The position numbers were made by a program, and so were the translations under genes. Shown here piece after piece: positions 11,801 through 24,813 of a stretch of DNA of 64,000 bases (position 1 is the stretch's first letter; each line of letters opens with the position of its first letter). The stretch is taken from the NCBI GenBank assembly GCA_949361645.1, contig OX442427.1, forward strand, positions 6,126,757-6,190,756, read 5' to 3'. Below the pieces are notes generated by a model that saw nothing but the letters and a program-made list of their open reading frames with translations, had not been told where the DNA came from and ran no database searches. Source of the stretch: Spongilla lacustris. Its lineage: Eukaryota > Porifera > Demospongiae > Spongillida > Spongillidae.

Positions 11801-14800
11801 TAGAATTAAAAATCAAAATGCAAAATACACTCATTTGTCCACTATAGTTCTTGTCTTACCAGATCAGGAGCAACATCAATCATTGGCACCTTTCCATGAG
11901 TGGGACATATCAGCTCCTTGTTCTCTGTTACTACTCCAGCACAGAAGATGCTTGAAAACATGTAGTGTTGCTGTGTTTCCTCAGCCCCCTGAGGATCTTT
12001 GTTGCTCAAGGTGATTGAGTGGCAGTGGGGGCATGGACTAGCACTGTTGATCAGGGAGAGTTCAAAGCCGCGACTTCGACCGAAGGTTTCATACCAGTCA
12101 TTGAAAACTGATTCAATGTACTGCACTGCCTGTTGCAGGAGCCAGGTTGATAAAGATGTGGTTATGGTGGTTATAGCATCTAATTTGTTATTGAAGATGT
12201 CTTGTGGCAAAATGGTGGCATTAATTTCAACTCCATGCTGTCTTTCAACTTTTTTTGGACCAGAACTCGAGATGATGTAGGTTGTCCTTTTGACATTTAG
12301 GGGAAATGTCATCGCTGTGACTGTTAGTATCTCTAATTGATTCCAAACCAATTTGATGCCACTCCTCCAGCAGAGCCAGTTTAGTGTGCCTTCCAACTTT
12401 TGGTTGCTAGCTAAAAACATCACAAGTTTGTCCCCAAACTCTTTCCTTATCGAACCTCCTGTCACTCTTGCAATCAGTCGAGGGAAAAAGTCTTGTGGAA
12501 CAAATGGTAGAATGTAATACCTCATAAGACTTTTCTGCTCAAGAGTGACGAGAGAAAAGGAGATAAGAGAAAGTGAAATATCTTCTCTCTTTCCCAGAGC
12601 GTCAGTGCCCTGTTCATCTCTGTGCAGTACAATGCAGGCGCTATCTTCTGTTTGTGGGAGGAAGGACGGCATGAGGAGTCGTTCAGCATCCAAAGGAAGG
12701 ATAACCTCCAGCTTTTGCATAAACTGACCCAACGCATACACAAAGCGGCCATTTTTACCGCTGAAAGCATTTTCAAAAATCTTTCTCATGTCTTCACGGT
12801 ATGTAAATCCTTGAATGAAAGCAAAGGTAAGTGCTCAAGAAGCTGCCAGTAAACGACTCACCATTCTTAAAGTGTAGGTCCTCTTGTTTCTCACTGACAA
12901 CCTTTGTTAGTGTCAAGCATAGCCATTGGGGATTCACACAGTAAATGTACTCATTCTTGGCAGAATCTCCATATTGGAAAAGCATTCCTATAGAAATGAA
13001 TGCATCCAATACCTGGCAAACCTTGTGCTCTTGCACAATTACAATTCTAATCTTACCATCATTGTGCAAAAAAGTTGAAGCTTCATGCAATTGTGAAAGA
13101 GAAAATTCCATTTTCTCTGGACCAGTATTTGCATGCTTGCCCTGCTGCAAATGCAGATCACACTGTAGCTGAACGGCTTGTTGGTATTCTTGATCTGTGT
13201 AAATGGGTACTATTCCATCTGTATGGCATTTGTGTGCAAGTTCTCTGATGATCTCGTGAAGCTGTATGTAGAAGTGTGGAACTGTGTCCTCCAACATTGG
13301 GAGAGTAGATCTTTGATGTCCGAACCCTAATATTTAAAACAGGAAGAACTAAAAAGTGCTACAAGTGTTCTGGTATTTTTTTATATATCATTTGGTATGA
13401 AGTGCGATCTATTCATTAAATTTAGATTTTGTTAATTATAAATTACACAATCCAATGATAATTTGCACATTGGCACCAGGTGTGATACCTCCATGCTATG
13501 CCTACTATAAAAATAGTTGTATTATCAATCCAAACCAGCCTGCCATCAGTAGCATAAAACACAACACTCTTCTTGCATAACTCACGAGTTTGAGGCTGAA
13601 AATTTGTGGCTACCTCATAAATACATTTCCTTAGTTGATTTATGTCAGATGAATCGAAACTGTTGATTATTATACACTGGTGGTGGGTAAACTGGGGATA
13701 TGCAAATCGACTGGCATTGTAGTCGATGTATAATTCCCTAAACAGCTTTTCAAGACCCTCTAAAGCACCAGCCCCACTGCGTGCAGCGGAGTCACTGTGT
13801 GTTCCTATAACAATGACAGGTGATCCTGGAGCTCTGGCCTGATAAATATAAGGAGCATGAGTGTAAAACACATACATCTGAACATTGCAAAGGATACAAT
13901 ATCAGCTTGCAAGTGTACACATTCAGGTATATGCAGTCATGTTACATCTGTAGTTACCTCAATATTTTCAAGCCATGGTTGTATATCTCTTAATCCCTGC
14001 TCTCCATCGTTCACATTCCAGACCACCAAGTACAGAGAGTGATGTGTCAGGAAACATTGATAAATTGGAAAAAATTCACGCTGTGTTGTACGGAGAAGGT
14101 AGTAGTAAGTAGTGTACTTTGTCATATGATTAATTAATCAAACAGATAAAGATCCTACCTGTCCACCAAAGTCCCACGTCATAAAGGTTACTTTCTTCTG
14201 TGAACGAGGAGCATACTGCCATTCCATGAAATCTGCAGCCACTGGAGCATCTGAAAGTTCTTCACCAATTGTGTGACACCGCCTTCGTGTTATTCTTCCC
14301 TGCTTTGTCAGCTGCTGAAGGAGGGTGGTCTTGCCACTGCCAGCATTGCCAACTGCCACCATCTTCATATGACGGTAAGGCTTGGAACTAAAGAGAGGGT
14401 GGGAAAAACAAGTGATATACACTAAATAAGAAAATAAAAGGTGTACATACTTATTTAGAAGATTTTTGAGGTATTTCAGAAGTTTCGGTGTTGAAAGGTT
14501 TGATGGAATGCCATCTAACATCAGGCCATCAAGCTTAAGCAGTGATAATGAAAGGACACCAAAATCGTGTGGTATGGTATTGAGATATTTATTGGAGGAG
14601 ATATCCAACGAGTTCAGAGAGCTGAGCTGATGAATATACACCAAGGACTTGAGGTTGTTGTGTTCCAATGAGAGGATTGATAGCCGGGGGAAAACCTTGC
14701 CCACAGGTTTTGGTTTCTGATTTAACATGTCACTACTGTCTTCATGGTCACCAAATAAGCACTCAAGGTGATTGTTATTCAAATAAAGTGCAGTCAGCTG

Positions 14801-17249
14801 CTCCATTGAGTCATGTTTATTGCATCGGTGCTGGATCCCAGACTGAGGGAGCAACAGCATGTGAGGATCCATGCACAGCTCATCTTGTGCCTTCCCTTTC
14901 CCTGACTGCCAGGCAGTGCTGATCAAGTTGTTGCCCAACAGAATTGTGATAATTGAGGGAGGGAGGCTGTGCACTAAATGAATGCCTTTCATCACATTGA
15001 ATTTCATGTCCAACCTCTGAAGGTGTGGGGTCACACATGGAATGCATTGAGGGAATTCGGAGAACTTGTTGTGAGATAAATCCAAACTGCTTAAAACTGA
15101 TCGTTTCATTGCATTTGTTTTTACCAACTCATTTTCAGAGCTGGTATACAGCAGCTTATAAAGCTTCGATGAGAAAAGAGATCCCATATTGTCCTGCGTT
15201 AGTCGCTGTTGGTGTAGGAGCGAAACGCCTTGAATGAATGATGCTTCATCAAATTCTTCTCCTTCAACTTTGTGTAGTGTATAACAGAACATACGAAGCC
15301 GCTGAAGGTACTTCAGTACACCTTTCGACTTGATATCTTTCTCATCACCCGTTGCAAGGTGAGTAACGACTTTTGTTGAGAACTTGGCATCTTTGAAGTA
15401 CTTCCATTTGTCAAAGTAGTGGAGTTGAGAAAGATTATTTTCTGAAAGACAAATCCTTTTGAGATTAGGCATGATCCAAATCCCAGGTGGAAGTGTATCT
15501 AGCTGGTTACTCTGAACACTTAGCTCTTCCAAACAGTTTACCAATCCAAGGATCATGTCCTCTGGTAGTGTTTGGAGCATATTACAATCCAATACCAATG
15601 TCTTGAGTTTTTGCGAGGTATAGATGATTTTGGACAAAGAATTAGAGGTCGGAAGTGTTTTGAGAGCATTTTGTGCAAGGGAAAGCGTGCGAACATTGGG
15701 AAGTTGGAATAGTTCAGGTGGGACACTTTTCAGGCTATTGTTACTTAGGTCCATCTCTGCTATTATATTCCAGCTTGACAGTTTTGAGGAGGCAGCAAGG
15801 CCGATTCCTTTGAAGTATTCAAGACTTGCTGCAGCTATGCTGCGAATAGGATCATGGTGTTTTTTTTTCACATCACTTGGTTGTGATGAAGATATAATGG
15901 CTTGACACCCATCTCCTAGCAATTCACATTGGACTTCTTCTATTGAGAGCCCCCTCCACATGATTTTAGAAACTGACATGGTGTCTCTGTGTGCTGCCAC
16001 AAAAGCATCTGTATTTCTCATTTGTGTGAGTAAAGTGTAGTAATACATGAGAAGGCGTAGTATGCCATTGAACTGACTGGCACTGGCAATGGAAATGGCT
16101 TTTTCAATACCTTTATGAAACCCAAACTGAAGCAACACCTTCAAAACCTCTATATTCCCTGAGACAACTGCATCTACCAAGGTGTGTTCCCTGTCATCTG
16201 CCACCAGCCTCTTCAGAAGGTTTTCAGACTCGAGAAACTCCAGCAAGACCCTCAGACATTCTGGTTGCCGACTAAAAATGGCAGTGTCCACTAGTGTTCC
16301 TTTGTTGAAAGTTTCTCGAGAAAGGATGATGCAAAGGTCCGTTTCTGACATCATGGACACCACCACCTTTAACAGAATACTGAGCAGCTCATGGTGTCCA
16401 TTTTTAATGGCATTATGTAGTGCAGTCTGCTTGCTAAGTGTGATGGACAATGGTTTTGTGTTCTGGACTATTGCCAGTGAAGGTGAATCGAATCTTTTGA
16501 TATATTCAAGAGAGCTTGCTCGAAATGAGCATGTTTCATCATTGTACTCATGTTCTATGTAAGACATGGATAGTGTATCTTTGATGCTTTCTGGCTGCAA
16601 GACACACTTGAAGAGCCACGTGACAAATTCAATATCATTATTTTCAGAGGCTATGTGAAGTGGGAGAATGCCACTTGTGTCTGGCCCAGTAAGTAATGCT
16701 GGGCACCTTGTCACATAGTAGTAGCGAAGCATGGACTTCGACCTGCAAGCTATGTGGAGGAGGGACTCCTGTTGTTGATTTCTGGTGTAGAACAATGGCC
16801 TGAATCTCTCAAGCAATGCCATTACCACCTCGACATTGTTGCTTTTTACTGCACTAGAGTAGGAAGAAGAAAGTATAATTTAGCAACTAAACAGCTGCAG
16901 ATTACAGAACCATGATTTGTCAGTACTGGATTAATGATCTTTGTAACACTCACAATCAGGCATGCAGGCTGAACTATTACCAAATAGAGTAAGGTCCTTG
17001 AATTACCTCATTAGTATAGCACAGTCATTGAAAGAAATACCAGATTCATTCAAATGATCAATGAGATATGAAAATCGATTCATTTCATCTGGAGTGCAGG
17101 TTGGTTTCTCAGCTAGCTCTTGCATTTCTGAAATAATGTGCAAGTAAAGAAATCAGACACAATCCAGAAACAGATGGGTATTTATTTGCTCACCCTTTTG
17201 CATTTCTTCAACTTTCTCAAGATCATATATGAACCTAAATCTAGTTGTG
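8825..17249 (-). CDS. LRRK: LRRK-like Roco kinase, copy A (ANK-LRR-Roc-COR-kinase-propeller)
   Basis: Fourteen in-phase exons: 17194-17249, 17007-17127, 14451-16853, 14159-14387, 13958-14080, 13586-13838, 12862-13326, 11860-12809, 11682-11792, 11327-11623, 10849-11229, 10245-10613, 9432-10032, 8825-9345; about 2292 aa, between human LRRK1 and LRRK2. The start lies in an upstream exon that I could not resolve. Order: ankyrin-like repeats (residues ~60-330), LRRs (~400-860), Roc GTPase (~865-1062; P-loop GNAGSGKTT, WDFGGQ, GTHSD), COR (~1065-1534), kinase (~1545-1835; IGDGGFGTVY, IAIK, IIYQDLKPGNVLL, ADYG, PPE), Pro-rich linker, WD40-like propeller. Such proteins are GTP-regulated Ser/Thr kinases on membranes and cytoskeleton. 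DYG instead of DFG is as in LRRK2. The HRD arginine is Gln (YQD). The intron after CAG at 11327 has a GC donor. Full-length and apparently intact. Confidence 0.9.
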
Positions 17250-18090
17250 CTGCATATTGAATTTCTAGATGAGCATATTACTTACCTTCAGTATTTTTTT
17301 ATGTGAATCGTCAAAGCAATGTCTCTTAATATGGTACTTTGTTTCTGAAAATCCAAGTATACATCATTTTATGGTGTTATAAATAATAATATCTGAAACT
17401 ATACTGGGGTTGCAGCTGGTGTTGGTACAAACATAGGATGGATACACACATGCAGCGTTGTATATCATAATAATGTTAGTACCAACACCAGCTAATGTTA
17501 ATAATGTTAATAATCTTGCTATGCACCAAAAAAAAATGTTTGTCCTTTTTTGGACAAAATCATTTAATTAACAAGGTCAAGGGGGAAAGCTACAAATGAT
17601 TAATTCCGTAAATCATCGAACGAGGTATATCGCTGACTATATGCCGCGTAGGTGGGAGGGGATGGGCCTTCCACCATCTTTGCTGCTGCTGTACATCTCG
17701 GTAATGATATAATACCTCACAGGTGTACCGTGTGCTCGTGACGTCAAACAAACCTTTTACTTAAAAAAACAAAAACACTTACCACGCAGTGTTGCGGCGA
17801 AATAACCTTCCTCCTTAATCATACAAGTATATCGCATTTCATCGCATCGCGAAATAATTAAATTATTCATGATAAATTGTTGGGGCGAATATGTAGGATA
17901 AAGTATCCCAATAACCTACGCTACTTGCTACCAAATCAAAAGTGTATAGACCGCAGAGCGTTCAAATGTGCCATATTAGAGTACACGTACTATTGGTTCT
18001 TCAAGACACGGGAATAAAACCTCGAGCGAACATAATGTACCACATATTAAACGACCGTGCATGGAATAAAGGAAAGACAAGTATAGGCGG
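17250..18090. other. 5' flank of kinase copy A, probable promoter region
   Basis: This should hold the first exon(s) and promoter. The stretch at 17285-17350 aligns with copy B and has a donor (CTGAAG|GTAAGT), but its phase does not fit the next exon and the copy A frame contains stops. 17530-17790 aligns with 36715-36960 of copy B (GCGTAGGTGGGAGGGGATGG block). No TATA box or CpG cluster was clear. Confidence 0.4.
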
Positions 18091-18091
18091 C

Positions 18092-18097
18092 CGGAAA

Positions 18098-18127
<30 letters not shown>
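18092..18127. repeat. poly(G) run
   Basis: About 29 consecutive G follow GGAAAA. Similar homopolymer G or C runs recur at 19577-19619, 19900-19940, 23049-23070, 38006-38024 and 61546-61566. Their exact lengths in the assembly are unreliable. Confidence 0.9.
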
Positions 18128-18129
<2 letters not shown>

Positions 18130-18194
18130 TTTCACACGATGCCCAAATCAAGAAGCAATCGCATGCAGTAGCAAATAAGCTTGTCGATGAAATG

Positions 18195-18960
18195 TTGTGC
18201 TGCTTTTCACCACCTGAGCAAGTCCATTCCGATCAAGGTTGCCAATTTGAACTCCAAGTAGTTCGCAAGCTGCTGAAAATTGAAAAGACCAGAACCACAC
18301 CCTACCACCCCCAATGAATCAGATGGTTGATGGAAAGGTTAAACCAAACTTTGTTGAACATGCTGCATGGCTACTTGTAGCAGAGAATTCCTTTGAATGG
18401 GAGGATAGGGTCAGAAAAGTATGCTTTGCCTACAATATAAGTGTCCAGGCATGTACAGATTATTAATTCAACATTCTAACTTATGTTTGGTTGGCAAGCC
18501 AGACTCTCTATTGATCTTATGTATGGGGGTGAACTAGAAGCAGCTCAAGAGAATGTGAGGACAGTTCCAGACTATGTTTTCAACTTGAAGAAGTCATTGT
18601 TGGAAGCATATGCAGCCGTTTGAGAAACCTTGGGTACAAAATTACAAAGGCAAAAAGACTTCTACAACAGGAAAGTTCATGGTGAGCCACACAAGACAGG
18701 GGATCTTGTCATGCTTTTAATTTCATGCAGTGGTACCAAAAGGAATTGCACGTAAATTTCGTTGCCCATGGATAGGTCCATAGACCGTATTGCATGGAGA
18801 GAGTCTCATGCAGAAGCCACATGTTGCATCCAACCAACCATGAGACCAGCATCGTGCATCAGTTTGAAGCCATGCCGATCCGATGTGCGAAATCCAAGAC
18901 CTGCATCAGAAGCCCGTCGAGGCACTAGGTCATTATTATATGTGCTGTAAACTTTGTGTG
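18195..18960 (+). pseudogene. Ty3/Gypsy-type retrotransposon integrase remnant
   Basis: Shifting forward frames encode recognisable integrase-core pieces: HSDQG-x-QFEL around the second catalytic Asp (about 18220), KTRTTPYHP (18285-18315), a broken ERLNQTL segment (about 18330), an LSIDLMYGG segment (about 18505) and a C-terminal part with RKVHGEPHKTGDLVM and FRCPWIGP. A stop follows the PQ of the HPQ motif, and several frameshifts separate the pieces. There are no LTRs and no gag, RT or RNase H nearby. It is a dead fragment present only in copy A. Confidence 0.75.
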
Positions 18961-19572
18961 TATGAGTCAGTATGACACTTGCAGGTGTAGTGTGCAGCTT
19001 TAGCTAGGTACGCTACTTAGTACACGTGTATTGGTCTTAAACTGTGTTCGTGTGTCAGTGTTGTGTTGTAAACTCAGAAGCATCAGTCTGACTTCGCACA
19101 AATACAAGTAAATTACAGGAGGGAAGCAAGCGTGACCGCTGGAAAAGTTAAATAATGCTGGGTCTGGGCTGTCAAGCATAATCAATTGCCATGCACGTTA
19201 TCGAATTATGGGACGCCTAATGAATTACTATAAAATTCTACATGTTACTTCCTACATTTCAGAGCTGGCATTGTACATCATTACCACACCCGCGCGCGCG
19301 CGCTGTGTCTGGAAAAAAAAGCCTCAAAAAGTGGTACGGCGCCAAACGGCGGTGCGCACATTTTATAAAAGTGCCCCGGCGTTCGCCGTACTTGCCGTGG
19401 CGTCTGTGCCGCCTATGTCTATCGCTAAATATCCAGGGCTATGCAAAATCGTACGTATCATGACGCATGCATGGTAACACTTACGCATCCATTCCCTGTG
19501 AAATATCTGAAACAAAAAGGGTTTTTTAAACACAAATTTAGCGCACCTGCGTCCGGTGTCACAGGCATACGG

Positions 19573-19619
<47 letters not shown>

Positions 19620-19901
19620 ATTTGGGTCCGGGGGGACCCATATGCCTAGGCAACTGGGTCCCCGCCGGACCCAGTTGCCTAGGCATGTGGGTCCCCCCGG
19701 CCTATAGATGCCTAGATGTAAAAAATTAATTATCCCGGACCCAAATGCCTATAGGCAACCGGGTCCCCCCCGGACCCAGCTGCCTAATAGCAAAATATAC
19801 TTATATATAAACATTTTACAAAAAAAAGCATCGTGACCATAGGCGTCCGCTCGATGAGGCGCAAGGGGCCGGGGGGGAGGGGGGAGGGGGATACACCCGT
19901 C

Positions 19902-19935
<34 letters not shown>

Positions 19936-20076
19936 CCCCCCCCGGCCCGGTGTACCCCAACTACCATAGCATTATACCGGTAAACAATCGATTGCATTGA
20001 GTACCTACTTTGTTATTGAACGGCACAACAATCGATATGCATGGGGACTACGAGTGATTCCCCGTCCATTGTATAT

Positions 20077-23000
20077 GGGGCCGTTCATAAATTACGTCAC
20101 GCAAAAGGGGGGGGGGAGGGGGTCTGGCCAATTGTGACGGTTTGTGACGGGGGGGAGGGGGGGGGTTTAAGCTGGCGTGATGTCACATTTGTAATTAAAA
20201 TTCATTGTCGTGGGGAAGTGTATTTAACTGTTACAACTGTTATTGTGCAGGTGCAGCGACTCTATGTGAACAGGCGCAGCGACTCTATGTGAACAGGCGC
20301 AGTGACTCTATGTGAACAGGCGCACAAATACGGCCCTTTAGGAGGCTCCATTATACTGATCGGGCCGCTCAATTCTACAGGGCCCTGACTGAAGCTCAGT
20401 GTATTGTTGTTTTGGGGGTATTTAAACGTGTGTCAGTAGTATATAGAATAATTATAGACCGTTTGAAGTGATTCAAGTATTTGTCGATTGCGCACAGCGT
20501 AGTAGCAGATGGATAGATCTAAATTGTACACGTCTCTCTTCGAAGCTTACGTTGAGGCGTATCCGACCAAATCCAAGAAGCTTTGCCAGCAAGAGGTGAA
20601 TGAGAAGTGGAATGCAATTAAGGATAGTGAGGAGCTGATAGTGAAAGTGGATGGACTATTGAATGAGTTAAAGGCCATCACAATGAAGCACAAAGGAGGT
20701 TTGTTGAGTTTTTGGGGGAAACAGCCAACCCAGAAAGCCGTTCCAGCTATTAAGAGCAGTGCCGTTCCAGAAATGTCAATAGTAGAAGTTGTAGTGGCTG
20801 GTGTTTCTGATGAGGCTGGAAAGAATGGAAGTGAGCCTGGCCCTTCTGCTAACAGTTCCAGCTGTAATAGTGTGAAACAAAAGGCCATAGTTCAAGACGA
20901 ACTTCAGCTCAAAATCAATGTGATAAATGCGGACTTGGTTGGCTTATACGCACGTAAAACAGCTGGGATTCTAACTGACTTACAAGAAACAGAACTGTCA
21001 GATAAAAAAAGGAAGGTAGTGGAATTAGGGTCTATGTTAAAGAAAAAAAAAGGCGACCAACGAAGGGCAAAAAAGTTCAGAGATGATAGAAAAAAGAGAT
21101 TAGCTGCAGCCTGTGCAAAGAATCCCGAATTGAAGTCCACTCTAAAAATCAGAAATGAGGCTGGGAGGCCACGATTGGAAGTTGATCAGCCACTCCTGTT
21201 GCAAGCTATCCTGGATATAGCTTTTTATGGCTCTGCTGCTCATGAGAAAAGACAAAGTGATGTTTATAGGAGCATCAAAACATTGGATGAGCTAACCAAG
21301 CAGCTCAATGATGATGGATTCAACATCCATAGGGGTGGAGTTTACCTTCGCCTGATTCCAAAGCGCAGCTCTTCTTTGGAGGGTAAAAGGCACGTTACAA
21401 CTGTGCCAGTTAAGCTAATCAGAGCACAGAATGATTCCCATGCCAAACATGTTGACCAAAAATTCTGTCTGTCTACCATCAAACACCTAGAAGAAATATC
21501 TTCCACCCTGGGGCCTAATGAAGTGTGCTTTATAAGTCAAGACGACAAAGCTAGAGTACCAATTGGTCTCACTGCAGCTAACAAACAGTCTCCTTTGCTG
21601 ATGCATGTCGAATACAGAGTGAGTTTACCAGACCATGATTGGGTGGTTGCTGCTCAACACAAAGTTGATCCCATCTGTGTATGCTGGCATTGTTGTACAA
21701 CCAAATGGTCTTGGTAAACCAGAAGCTATTAGCTATTCAGGACCAACATACATTGCAATTCGGTCAGGAAAGCACTCCTCATCTACTGCCTATGCACATG
21801 CACTTGACTTTGAGCGATTGCTTCAGCTACCTGAATTTGATACTATAACCAAGTATGGACCAGACAAAGTAGTGAAACCTGTCATTGTCATTACAGTAGA
21901 TGGTGGTCCAGATGAGAATCCTCGCTACCAGAAGGTCATTGAAACGGCTGTGCATGCATCATTTCGTGCAAAAAAATCTGGATGCATACTTCATTGCTAC
22001 AAATGCTCCTGGCAGAAGTGCATTCAACCGTGTTGAAAGAAGAATGGCTCCACTAAGCAGAGAACTGTCAGGTTTAATTTTGCCTCATGACAAGTATGGG
22101 AGCCATCTCAATGATCGAGGACTGACCATTGACACCAACCTAGAGATAAAGAATTTTTCTTTTGCTGGAAGCACCTTGGCTGAAATTTGGTCCCTAACAG
22201 TTATTGATGGCCATCCAATAGTTGCTGAGTATATAGATCCTGAGCTATCTGAACTGAAGCCTGAAAGTTTACAATCCAAAGACCCTATTTGGTTTGCAGC
22301 GCACGTACGTACGAGCCAATATTTCACCCAAATTGTTAAATGCAATAATACGTGTTGCTGCTCAAAGCCCAGAAGTTCCTACTTCACTTTTATGCCAGAA
22401 AGATTTCTTGCTCCTCCAATCCCCATTGTACAAACTCCACTTGATGGCTTGAAAGCACCAGAGAGAAATGTCCACGAAGAGAACCACCGTTTTCCATCTT
22501 TGTTTGTGTCAAAGTCTCTAAATCTTGATGAAATACTGCCAAGATCGACAAAGGCTTTCAAAGTTCTTCCCTACGATCTGTACTGCCCATCAGTTCACTC
22601 GCAATTGCTTGATCGGTCGTGCAATATCTGCTTTCTGTATTTTGCATCAAAAGTGATGCTGCACAAACATATGGTGGTCCATAAGAAAGCTCCAGTTGAA
22701 GCCACCTCCAAGCGAGACCGGCCAATAAGAGTTGCTGCCAGGAGGCAGAGAGAATTGATGGCTATAATTGCGTACGAGGAGAACCGCCTGGAACAGGCAG
22801 ACTGGATAGATGAAGATTTTCTTGATCTCGAAGGAGTTCTGGTACCCCCTGAAATAAGGACTGAAACGGCTATGAATGTCTGTTTGCTGGAGGAACACTT
22901 TCGGTGTCCATGGGTAGAAGATGCTGGCGAAGATGCTTGATCCGCATGCAATAACTTTATAAGTATTCATTGTTTTTTAATTTCGTAGCGTTAGCGCTAT

Positions 23001-23186
23001 AAACTGCACGAAACTTCTAATAATATTTGCACGCTTAAAAGATTGTTTGTGGATTGGGGGGGGGGGGGGGTCAATGTGACGTAATTGAGAGGGGGGGGGA
23101 GGAATTATTGTGACGGTCTTGTGATGGGGGGAGGGGGGGGGTCCAAAACGGTCTTAATTTGTGTGACGTAATTTATGAACGGCCCC
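20077..23186 (+). mobile_element. DNA transposon, 3110 bp, TSD TAT
   Basis: Terminal inverted repeats start GGGGCCGTTCATAAATTACG (20077) and end with the complement CGTAATTTATGAACGGCCCC at 23186. TAT flanks both ends (20074-20076 and 23187-23189). GT-rich G-run blocks (GGGGGGGAGGGGGG with GTGACGG) lie just inside both ends. It carries one transposase gene. The superfamily is not named with confidence; a 3-bp duplication would suit PIF/Harbinger-like or a few rarer groups. Confidence 0.85.
20509..22940 (+). pseudogene. DDE-type transposase with two frameshifts
   Basis: The gene begins ATGGATAGATCT at 20509 and ends TGA at 22938-22940, about 800 aa if read through. The frame is lost near 21660 (apparent 1-bp insertion after AQHK) and near 21955 (a GCAT duplication before HHF-VQK). 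Candidate catalytic acids are SQDDKARVPIG, VDGGPDENPRY and FNRVERRMAPLS, spaced like a DDE triad. The N-terminal third is Lys-rich and probably DNA binding. A single C2H2-like finger (CNIC...HKHMVVH) lies near the C terminus. It is a recently dead or assembly-damaged copy. I recognise the type from other invertebrate transposons but not a Repbase family. Confidence 0.75.
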
Positions 23187-23596
23187 TATCGCTCGTAGTG
23201 TGGTATATGCCGTTCAATAACGATGGCTTGCTTGTGACTTCAAAACGGTGTACTTATTATAGTGCTGTCGGAAGCACTGAATTTGCATGTGGCTTTCATG
23301 TAGAAATATTCCATGCACTGCACTAGCTGAAAGCATCCGCGTCTCGCGCGGGAGGGCTGGTTGATATAATAATCTACGTTGCCTCCGGAGCCCTGGATGC
23401 AAATGAGCTGAAGCCTATGCTTTGACAGATGTATGTATTACCCGGCTGAGAACATGCAGAATGATGCAGTGAAGAAAGTTTCCTAGCGTGTCTCAAAATT
23501 ACATTGCGATCGACAGGCCAATCACTAAGTCCTGTATGATACGAAGAAACAGTTGTGTACTACTTGAACATGACCCATTCATTGTTTGTATATATG

Positions 23597-24000
23597 CTTT
23601 TTTTTTTTTTTTTTTTTAATTTTATTTATCGCAAGTATATATTATCATAACAGGATAACTTTCACGATAGATAATAAGTACTTATTAAACAGACTACTAC
23701 CTAAGCCTAACTAATGTTTCAGACATAGGCTACTCAAATGATTGGGGCACACTTCTCGACAAAATAGCTCTTGCTATGCTACGAGTTATAGCACCAGACT
23801 AAGTCTGCCAAAAAGTCGGCAGTGACCTTACTTTTCGGCAGAGAAACACAGATGGCAAGCCGAGTGGCTGTTACAAAGTGTAACCTAAACGGCTGGTGGA
23901 CGCTAACTTACCGTTGAGAAAGTAACAACAAATGTGTCTATCGTATCAAAACCAGCCGGTGCCAGTAAAATTGGGTAAATAAAACGCATCAGGAAACTCG
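23597..24000 (-). mobile_element. poly(A)-tailed retroposed 3' end
   Basis: On the minus strand the sequence ends with an AATAAA signal 4 nt before a run of about 20 A (poly-T at 23597-23617). Upstream is a short frame ending ...FLADLVWCYNS-stop. This is the form of a LINE or retroposed mRNA 3' end nested in the outer transposon. The source is unknown. Confidence 0.4.
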
Positions 24001-24813
24001 GTCCCCCCCTCCGCCCCCTACCCGGACCAAGATGCCTGGATGTACAAATAATTACCCGGACCCATATGCCTAGGCATTTGGGTCCGGGGGGGGACCCAGT
24101 TGCCTAGGCATATGGGTCCCCCCGGACCCAAAATAGGGGGGGACCCACATGCCTGTGACACCGGCCTACACATGCACGTACATATACACCTACTGTTCGA
24201 AACGTTGAAGGTTTCAGACGTGATTCCTTTACTTCTTTAGCTGCATCAATTTCCACTTCTGAATCAGTGCTGCTAACTGATACAAGGGGCGGCGGCGAAA
24301 GGTGGTTAAACTATGAATACATATATTAATGAGTGGGAGTGGCACAAATGTTATTGTTGCAAGCAACAGTCAACTAGTCCAAATATTACCTTTCATTCTC
24401 TTTAGCGTGTAAAAAAACTAGCGACGAATGAAAGGCAATATTTGTCATCCTCGTCACTAGTTGGTCGTGGCCCGTGAATTTTGGTCGTGATCACGACTGC
24501 TTCATATTAGTTTACTACGCAAATATTTCTTAGAGTACTGAATCACTTTTGCCATCAGTTGTAGGAGTGAGGAAGGATAAGTATATCATATAAGTTGCAT
24601 GCACTCCTGGTACAAGACCATGCACGAAAATGAATATCGCGCTTGTATGGAGGTGAAGGCGCAGAGTGTGTATGGTCTCCAATAAACTTTTTCTGCTTCA
24701 ACGTTTAATATATAGACAATATTGCGCTTGATCGCTTCATTCACGCGCTTGGGCATGCACTGCGCACCAGCCTGACGTGGAAGAAACATGTGCATGGGAC
24801 GACTGATACTATA

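Larger units (their letters stand above)
19553..24164. mobile_element. nested DNA transposon, ~4.6 kb, CCGGTGTCACAGGCAT termini
   Basis: The ends are exact inverted repeats: CCGGTGTCACAGGCAT at 19553 and ATGCCTGTGACACCGG at about 24149-24164. Both ends continue inward with alternating TGGGTCC(G)n(C)n and TGCCTAGGCA palindromes (19572-19790 and 24000-24148). Copy B has an uninterrupted GCGCACCTGCGTCCTGCATA at 37180, so this is an insertion in copy A, or a precise loss in copy B. No target duplication was clear. Inside sits a second transposon (20077-23186), itself flanked by an inverted pair GTTATTGAACGGCA (about 20010 and 23212-23225). No protein could be assigned to the outer element. Confidence 0.75.
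7080..24810. repeat. segmental duplication, copy A
   Basis: From the shared TTGGAAAGATTACTG (about 7118 here, 26040 in copy B) to the shared GACGTGG(A/G)AGAAACATGTG (about 24773 here, 37310 in copy B), the order of sequences is the same in both copies. Copy A carries extra blocks: about 17790-19410 with a Ty3/Gypsy remnant, 19553-24164 as a nested transposon, and about 24250-24740. Copy B carries about 290 bp extra in one kinase intron and its own retrotransposon end. Confidence 0.85.

Noticed and set aside
13443..13585. Reading the Roc exon on through ELCKKSVVFYATDGRL
   Set aside because: No donor beyond it gives the right phase in both copies; ACTC|GTGAGT at 13586 does, joining in phase to FGHQRSTLPML.
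19363..19997. Poly-Gly and poly-Pro ORFs
   Set aside because: Produced by long homopolymer C or G runs in transposon ends.
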